Positions 57,689-64,000 of a stretch of DNA of 64,000 nucleotides are shown here, piece after piece; position 1 is the stretch's first letter; the number at the start of each line of letters is the position of its first letter. A model generated the notes under the pieces. The model did not search any database. It was not told where the DNA came from and saw only the letters and a list, made by a program, of their open reading frames with translations. The position numbers and the translations under genes are program-made. The stretch comes from Flammula alnicola. Its lineage: Eukaryota > Basidiomycota > Agaricomycetes > Agaricales > Strophariaceae. Location of the stretch: positions 868,001-932,000 of the forward strand of contig JADNRV010000004.1 of assembly GCA_015499995.1 (NCBI GenBank), written 5' to 3'.

Positions 57689-58732
57689 ATGGCTTGTTGT
57701 CGAATATGCATCGACGATATGAAGAAACCAATCTCCTTGCCCTGCGGTAGGTCCATTCCAGTATTTATCATTATCTGTGGTGAAACTAATATTTTTGAAG
57801 GACATATGTTTTGCAGTGACTGCATCGTTAAGACGGTGCAAGCTGTGAAACCTTATAGACATCTACATCCCTGTCCAATATGCCGCTCGGTGTATAACAT
57901 CGGTCAGTATGCCTCATTCCGTTTACATTCCGCCGGCAGTCTGACACGAAAATGCAGCGCCCATCAACCTCAACGTCGTCCCACCAAATCTCCGCCCGTT
58001 TATCACCCCAAGTATCCGCAGAGTGTATCTGGATATCCAGAGTAACAAGGAGGATGGGTCCGTCGAATCCAGAGATACCCCTGCTGCTTCCGGCTCGTCG
58101 TCAGAACTATCACGCCTGCGGGCAGAGAACCATGCCCTGCGCACCAACTGTGCCATGTGGCGGAAACGTGCAGAGATGCACGGAACGGCTAACCTAGGCC
58201 TCCTCAACTTCGCAAGGGTGGTGCGAGATCAGGCTGCACATCTAGCCCGCGAAAGAGACGAGCTCCAGAAGCACTGCCGGTCACTTAAGCGTAAGATTGA
58301 AGACGACGAGTTGAGTAGATCCTTTGTTCAATTTAATCTCATCTTCCATCGTGCTAATTCTGGCCCTTCGACAGGATGGCCAAATACTCGGAAGGAGCGT
58401 TAACGCAGTCCTTCTTGAAGGACCACTCTAACGTTAACTTCCAGAACTCTGGGACCCCGCACCCAGACTCTCTCCTGTTCGCCCCTCCATTCCGCTTTTT
58501 CCCTGAGCCCGTAAGATCTCCTCGGGATCTCACAGACCAAGCAGAAAGCTCGTCGGACGTGGGCTCTGTTCTAGGCAACTCAGACTCTATCAGCCGACCA
58601 AGAAAGAGAGTCAAGACGGATGACCCCGAGTTCCCTATACCTTCGAAGAAGCATGCTATTCAATGCCCCGGTACCGCGACCGAGCGTCTTTCCCCCCTTC
58701 CCCTACATACGTCAGGAATTTTGACAGATTAG
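57689..58732 (+). CDS. RING-finger protein with coiled coil
   Basis: Exons 57689-57746, 57801-57902, 57958-58309 and 58375-58732 give 289 residues. A compact RING begins at residue 3: CCRICIDDM, then LPCGHMFCSDC, then CPICRSVY. A coiled coil follows at about 105-165 (SELSRLRAENHALRTNCAMW; DQAAHLARERDELQKHCRSL). The C-terminus is basic and polar with a possible nuclear signal (RPRKRVKTDD). Likely an E3 ubiquitin ligase or RING scaffold; partner unknown. The RING-then-coiled-coil layout repeats that of the gene at 53555, 2.7 kb away; the sequences differ too much for a recent duplication. Confidence 0.75.
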
Positions 58733-59339
58733 CGTTATCAATTGCCTTTATATTACAGTATTCTGTTTCCTCGCTCCCTTTTCTATTTCTCGTTCGGGTG
58801 GATGTGCCCTCCGGGTACTTTTGTTGTATTTATGACATCAGACCATAGTTCCTTCAACTAGCATTTGTATTTTAGACCAGCATTTTGACAATTTTGCCAT
58901 TTTACACACTCTGGCGATGTAAATTTCAAGGGCCACGTAATCGCCGATCGCGACCGATTTTGTCCTCGTACTTAATACAGTGGTTTCTAACTGGTCAGAT
59001 TTGTTGTAGCGCTGTAGCATTCAGCTTTATCTTCTGACATATTTTATCGTTAAGGTTTCAAGGAGCCAGAGTCAAGTTGCGGGCACGCATTTGCCATTGG
59101 TGCGATCGTTGTGGCGGCAGTTCAATGCCCGGGATATTGTACTAGACTACTAGTAGTTGCTATATTACTTATTTGGATCAGCCTCGAGGCGGATACAAGG
59201 GGTCGGGGTCTATCACGGCGTACCTCGACTGAAACTCGGCGCTTGACTACATATAACGCTTGAGTGAGCATTTTACCGAATTTGCTTTGTGGTCCATACC
59301 GACTCGCGCGCTGCTAGGTGTAGCCGATGATACCAACAA
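58733..59339. other. Intergenic region between RING and BTB genes
   Basis: AT-rich; holds the 3' UTR of the RING gene and the promoter of the BTB gene. No exon recognised. Confidence 0.45.
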
Positions 59340-60314
59340 ATGATGATCCAGCCGATACCAGCACCCTCACCGTTTGACAACCTAGAGGCGGACGTGATAT
59401 TACGATCATCGGATAGGGAGCCTGTCGACTTCCGAGCGTTCAAGTTGCTCCTTTCCCTCTCCTCACAGTTCTTCTCGGAGATCTTCACTCTCCCTCAGCC
59501 ATCCGACCCGAACGCGTCCATCTACTCCGAAGAATGCGCGGACAGACGAGGCACTCCAGTTATCCAGATGGCAGAAGATAGTCAGACCCTGCTGCTATTG
59601 CTTGGTCTTTGCCTTCCGATCAGTGTCCACGAGATACCCAGATTCACCTCCCTAAACGAGGTCCAGAAGGTCACAGAGGCAGCCTTCAAGTTCGAGATGG
59701 AAGGAATCCAGAAATACCTGCGAGCCGAGCTGATCTCGCCACGCTTTATCGAGTCGCAGCCATTGCGAGTTTTCGCAATAGCATACCGTTATGGGTGGGA
59801 TCTGGAAGCAAGAAAAGCCGCCAGGTACACCTTGCGACATTCCATGGACCTCCCTTTCGTTTCTGAGCTAGAGTTTATCTCCGGCGCGACATTATACAGG
59901 TTGCAGGAATATCATCGTATGTGTGGCGAAGTAGCAAGCTCGCGGGCGCTCCTACAAATAGCCCTCGCGGAGCACGACGACGTTTGGACATGGGTAACCT
60001 GTAAACGCTGTCCAGCGGCCTGGAACACGCGTAATAAAAATTATCCGGACACAAGGAAATGGTGGGTACAGTGGATAGAAGATATTGCTGAAGAGATAAG
60101 GTTGAAGCCGTGGGGGGAGACAGTGAGAAAATGGGATCTACACAGTAAAGCACTCGGACAAGCAGCAGCATGTCCGAACTGCAGCAAACGAGCCCGAGAA
60201 GATCTGGAAGTGTTCTCACAGATGCTTGCCGTTGAGATTGAAAGAGACATATCTTCGGTGCGTTGGAAATTATTGACTTCCGACACCCAGACCTCTGTTG
60301 ACCCACATGCGTGA
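59340..60314 (+). CDS. BTB/POZ-domain protein, single exon
   Basis: One frame of 324 residues. The BTB fold lies at about residues 14-125: ADVILRSSDREPVDFRAFKL, SSQFFSEIFTLPQP, then PVIQMAEDSQTLLLLLGLCL. A BACK-like helical part and a C-terminal half with Cys pairs (CKRCPAAW; CPNCSKR) follow; these could bind zinc. BTB domains dimerise or bridge to Cul3 ubiquitin ligases. This BTB form is abundant in agaricomycetes and its role is unknown. A second Met at codon 2 is equally usable. Confidence 0.8.
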   Translation: MMIQPIPAPSPFDNLEADVILRSSDREPVDFRAFKLLLSLSSQFFSEIFTLPQPSDPNASIYSEECADRRGTPVIQMAEDSQTLLLLLGLCLPISVHEIPRFTSLNEVQKVTEAAFKFEMEGIQKYLRAELISPRFIESQPLRVFAIAYRYGWDLEARKAARYTLRHSMDLPFVSELEFISGATLYRLQEYHRMCGEVASSRALLQIALAEHDDVWTWVTCKRCPAAWNTRNKNYPDTRKWWVQWIEDIAEEIRLKPWGETVRKWDLHSKALGQAAACPNCSKRAREDLEVFSQMLAVEIERDISSVRWKLLTSDTQTSVDPHA

Positions 60315-60789
60315 AATATAACATAGGTTGATCTAGACCTCAATTTCGATGACTGGAGCTCTGCGCCCATCCGTAACATTAGGCTCGTGACCAGTCCGCT
60401 TTCGATCAATCATAAATTTTGATTCATAAGGATTGTGCGAAAGCGGCTGGAACACCTGGGTAGTCACACAAGGGGGTCACAAAATTCTTGCAGTAGCGTG
60501 ACGCGGGACTTCGTCAAAATTTGATGATTTCAGAAACAGTCACTTTGAATTTTCTTCCTCGTTCAACGAATACTCACTCGTTTGTTCTAAAATTTGGAAT
60601 TTGGTTGCAGAGTGTAGTTAAGAGCTATATCCCATCATATACCCTGATGTTTTTTATAGAAGAAGAGAGTAATCCAAAAATTTCATTCTGTTTGGCGGAA
60701 TATCAGTAAAGATAGATAAAAGAAGTTGAAATAACGACGCACTTTTTGCCATTTAGCAAGGAGAATTACATATATGACCACTAGAGTCA
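60315..60789. other. Intergenic region between BTB gene and DUF6589-like remnant
   Basis: AT-rich, no exon recognised; holds the 3' ends of the convergent flanking units. Confidence 0.4.
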
Positions 60790-61735
60790 CTAGACATGCA
60801 TGAAAATGTTCTCCGATCCGAGTTCGTCGTCACCAAGAGCTTCGTCGTCGTCGGATTCAGACATCATGGCTTCATTGTCATCGTCGAACACATCTTCATC
60901 AAGCCCGAGGTCTTCGGCATCCATATCGAGAGACACGTCTGCTGCGCTGTTGAGGCAGAGAGAACTGTCCTCAGTGGTATCTTCAAATGACCGTAAAAAC
61001 TCGCCAATGTCTTCATCGTCAATTTCAGGGTCTCCATCATCTTCGTTCTCAGAGTCGGTGTCTTCGTTAATGGCGTCGCTATCTTCACCATCACTGCTTT
61101 CACTCTCGTCAGTGTCCGGATCATTCTCGGCTGGTTGCTGAATAGCCTCAGAAGGTATAGTTGCGCAAACAGGCAGGGTGCTGGTGGGCGGTGTGATGTC
61201 AAGAGAGTCGGTGCCCTGACCATTGACCAAAGGAATGAGACGGCGGCGAGTTTGTAATCGTGTGAATGCTGCATTGTATTCATTCAAAGGGCTTGTTTTT
61301 CCGTTCAACAGGTCATTGAGACCAGCTGAGATGATATCTGTAGCAGGAAGGTCATCCTCATCGAGATAGCGTCCATTCTTGAACATGTATACCTCGTGCT
61401 CTTCGAGACTCTCCATGAGGTCTGGCAAGTCAACAGAAAGATCCATTGGATGATGTGCTGTACCAATGTCTGTACCTAGCATTTTCTTGAAGTTTCGCCC
61501 AAGGTCTCGCAAGATGTTAACACATGGAGCAATCATCTCCAGCCAAGCCCATGATGCTGCGCTGCCATGAGCTCGGTAAAAGTTCTACGTAGGGTTCATA
61601 AGTCAAAATCAAGATAGAACAATTTATTCACACACCTTGATCCAAAAGTTCATATGCTCCTGCATCAAGTCGACCTCAATCCACGAGTTGGGATTGCCAG
61701 TCGTATTGATCAGCCAGTTGTTGAAAACAATATTA
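60790..61735 (-). pseudogene. C-terminal fragment of a DUF6589-like protein
   Basis: Two exons are clear, 61735-61636 and 61584-60790, joined by a GTGTGT...TAG intron. The first encodes VDLMQEHMNFWIK preceded by NNWLINTTGNPNSWIE; the second continues NFYRAHGSAASWAWLEMIAP and ends in a very acidic Asp/Glu/Ser tail. The text around VDLMQEH and the following helix match my memory of the DUF6589 family, which is highly expanded in agaricomycetes and probably transposon-derived. The upstream two-thirds of such a protein is not found on the minus strand, so this appears truncated at about 61.74 kb. Confidence 0.55.
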
Positions 61736-61756
61736 CTATTCAAAGAGTATCAGTCG

Positions 61757-62065
61757 AAGGAGAGATTGTCAGTTATTTTGGGGGGTCAATGGGGATGGGA
61801 GAAGACGTACGGGGATGAACTCTTTGCTGCTATGAGGACGATGGATATTCCACCAATGGTTCCTCTTCCTGCAAAATCTCGAGCACCAAAGAGAGGGAGT
61901 GACGGTCAAGAGAGAAAAGAAAAACGCGCAAAGAAAAAGAAGCCAGAGGGATTGGTGCGTGAGATTCCCGAGGAGATGCAGTTTACATTCGAAGTGTCCG
62001 GATATTCCCCTGATTTCTCGAGTTCCCTTGACCCTAGAGAAGGACTTTTTGTGGTTTTCACATAG
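61757..62065 (+). pseudogene. Possible plus-strand gene fragment
   Basis: An open frame with believable composition: AAMRTMDIPPMVPLP, a lysine-rich nuclear-signal-like run (KEKRAKKKKPEG) and QFTFEVSGYSPDFSS, stopping at 62065. No start or family is recognised. It abuts the truncated end of the DUF6589-like remnant, so it may be a foreign fragment joined there, or chance. Confidence 0.25.
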
Positions 62066-62247
62066 ACAGTAGACTAGCATCGAAGAATTGTGCATGAAGG
62101 GAATGTTAAAGAGCGAGGGAGAGCAATGAGTTCATCGTTAATGAAGATGAAGGCCGAAATCAACGAATTCTGACGAAGTCCATTCACACTAGGGTTGGGT
62201 AAAAAACCTCCAGGGGGTGTAATTTACGGCCGGATAGCGGTGTTTGT

Positions 62248-62320
62248 GGGAAATAAAATAAAAAGAAAAGAAAAAGAAAAAAGAAAAAGAAAAGAAGAGA
62301 AAGGAGAGAGAGGAGAGAGT
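62248..62320 (+). repeat. Polypurine low-complexity tract
   Basis: About 70 bases of nearly uninterrupted A and G (AAAAGAAAAG grading into GGAGAGAGAGGAGAGAG). Lies between two transposon-type remnants. Confidence 0.85.
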
Positions 62321-62621
62321 TTCCTAGCTTTCTCGCCGTTCTGATTGACCTCCAGAAATATGGAACACTGCGCGCCTTGTGCGGCAAGGCATGGCAAACC
62401 GTTTGACAGCTGTTGCCGAGGTTTCTCGCTTAGATTTATCGAATTCTCGCGTAGATCAGCTCACATCAGTTCATCAGATTGAAACTGGACCCTTTTTGTG
62501 CGGGTTTTCTTATCGGAATACTCGCTTAGATGTTGCTGGGCGCGACGATGAAGATAATCGAGATCTGATTGATCTGATTCCCATGATAATGCGTGCGTGA
62601 GAGATAATCGATAATCGATAT

Positions 62622-64000
62622 CTACACATTCCATCCTTCCGCACACGTCCTCTCCAAATACTTCGGATTCCTTCCCCTGCAATTGAACTGCTTGCAATCT
62701 CGACACACATTCTTGCAATTGGCCACTTTTTGACTTCCGCCGCATTCTGGTTTGGCACACTTGCGACACGTTCGGCGCTTTCGAGAAACTTGCACATGCT
62801 TTCTCTTCGCTAACGAGTCTGCAACCTGTTGCCGTGCGAGCAATTCAGTTTGCTCTCTATTTTCACGGGACAGTCCTGCTGAGGTTCTCGTCGCAGCAGG
62901 TGCGGATGGCGTACTCGAGAAATCAATGTCCATGGATGGACTTGGCGGGTCAGGTCCAGCTGTCGATTGTGCTTCATTTCGCCGTTCTCCAACGGCAAAA
63001 GCATTATTTGTATTCGGGATCTCGTCATGGGGCAGGTTGGGTGTTCTGGGTATTAGAGAGTCTGCAGGCACGTCACGGAGACCTCTAGTGACAAAATGTG
63101 GTTGACGTGGATGTTCTGGGACTGTGGGGGCGATTGTCGAGCGAAGTGGGTCATGAAAATGAGTGAAAGAGGTCTTCGAAGATCGGCTGACAGAGAAAGC
63201 GTCTCCTTGACATGCGAAAGTGATTTCCACTTCGTATAATAAGTTTTCAGCTGTTCAACCAGCTATGTAGGAGAACTATTGTCAGAATTGGTTGTAAAAA
63301 GAAGTGTGTGATGAATACCTTGTAAGAAACATCATCCATCCGTTCTGCATTTGAATTCCAGACCTTTACAGCTTCACGCCATCGAGGCTCCCCAGATTTC
63401 GGACTGAATATGGGATTACTGTTCATAAGTCGGCGAAAGAGTTGTTTTTCCACTGATGTATGAACAGGTAAAATAGGTTTGCGAGTACCTTGCATTTCAG
63501 CAAGGAAATGATGCTTCTGATTGCGATCGAGGCCGGAAACATATGGCATCATAGCACCTGAGGTACGGATCTCGTCAGGAATTGGGAGTATACCCAGTAC
63601 CTCCGCAGTTGGAACATAAAGATTGCCATTAACCCATCCACTAATGTGAACAGGATTAACGAGTATGTCTTGCAGGGATATTAGAAGTTCTTGGATGCGG
63701 TTTGTAATCCAGATCGAGAAATGGCCATGATAGTGTTGACCAGTTGAATTATATGTACCTGTCTGTTAAACGTAGAAGTTAGCAATAGCAAATACCCAAA
63801 ATTCTAATGAAAATACATACACGAAGGTTATGACAAAGGACAAAATCCATAGGACAAGCTTGGACATGCCGGATTGATGCCCCAAACTTGGGAAGACGTG
63901 AACGGATGTGTGTATGAACACCTCCTTCAGTGGCATTTGTACCACGAGCACATCTATAAATCGGAAGACCACCTGCTTTCTTGTCGATACCTATCACCGT
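62622..64000 (-). CDS. Transposase-like protein, C-terminal part (5' part beyond window)
   Basis: Minus-strand coding enters from the right edge with KAGGLPIYRCARGTNATEGG and HTHIRSRLPKFGASIRHVQA, continues after an intron (about 63819-63762) with STGQHYHGHFSIWI and ILPIPDEIRTSG, and after another (about 63315-63262) with LVEQLKTYYTKWKSL. It ends with a Cys-rich zinc-type tail (CRKCAKPECGG, CKNVCRDCKQFNCRGR) and a stop at 62624-62622. The RGTN...EGGVH text and zinc tail are seen in transposon-encoded fungal proteins; I cannot name the superfamily (MULE-like or KDZ/Zisupton-like are candidates). At about 63170-63215 the frame seems to shift without a usable intron, so the gene may be decayed. 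Confidence 0.45.

Overview
The window is nuclear DNA of a basidiomycete, most likely a mushroom-forming agaricomycete. Genes are cut by many short GT-AG introns of about 50-57 nt, one of the exons is only 17 nt long, and the gene content fits this group: a triple-START lipid-transfer protein, Arp2, RPL11, a fungal P450, F-box and BTB proteins, a DUF6589-type fragment and tyrosine-recombinase retroelements. All gene models here were assembled by hand from splice signals and reading frame; none has transcript support.

Layout. 1-31.3 kb is ordinary gene space: a LisH/SSDP-like regulator (minus, running off the left edge), a ~1,959-residue protein with three START domains (minus), pyridoxal kinase (plus), a degenerate HNH-type protein (plus), a 610-bp MITE-like element, a four-span membrane protein ending in PPPY (plus), Arp2 (minus), a complete cytochrome P450 (minus), a 1.8-kb hAT-like element with 8-bp target duplications, a 2.8-kb stretch with no convincing gene, an Inp2/vezatin-like membrane protein (plus), an F-box protein (plus) and a single-pass membrane protein (minus).

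31.3-51.1 kb is a nest of transposable elements and the most interesting part. A DIRS-like (tyrosine-recombinase) retrotransposon lies on the minus strand from about 51.1 to 34.8 kb. It is split by two insertions of the same new-looking family: element A (37624-43160, 5,537 bp) inside the reverse transcriptase and element B (44723-50376, 5,654 bp) inside gag. Both have matching ends, 7-bp target duplications, long inverted arms built from ~0.2-kb subterminal repeats, CTG/CAG-rich minisatellites, and perfect or near-perfect hairpins, and I see no transposase in either. A second, nearly identical 5' part of the same retrotransposon lies head-to-head on the plus strand (32.9-34.8 kb) and supplies the empty target site for element B.

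51.1-60.3 kb returns to gene space: a decayed stretch, a RING/coiled-coil protein (plus), ribosomal protein L11 (minus), a possible 50-residue gene, a second RING/coiled-coil protein (plus) and a BTB protein (plus). 60.8-64 kb holds remnants of transposon-type genes: the C-terminal end of a DUF6589-like protein and the C-terminal part of a transposase-like protein that runs off the right edge.
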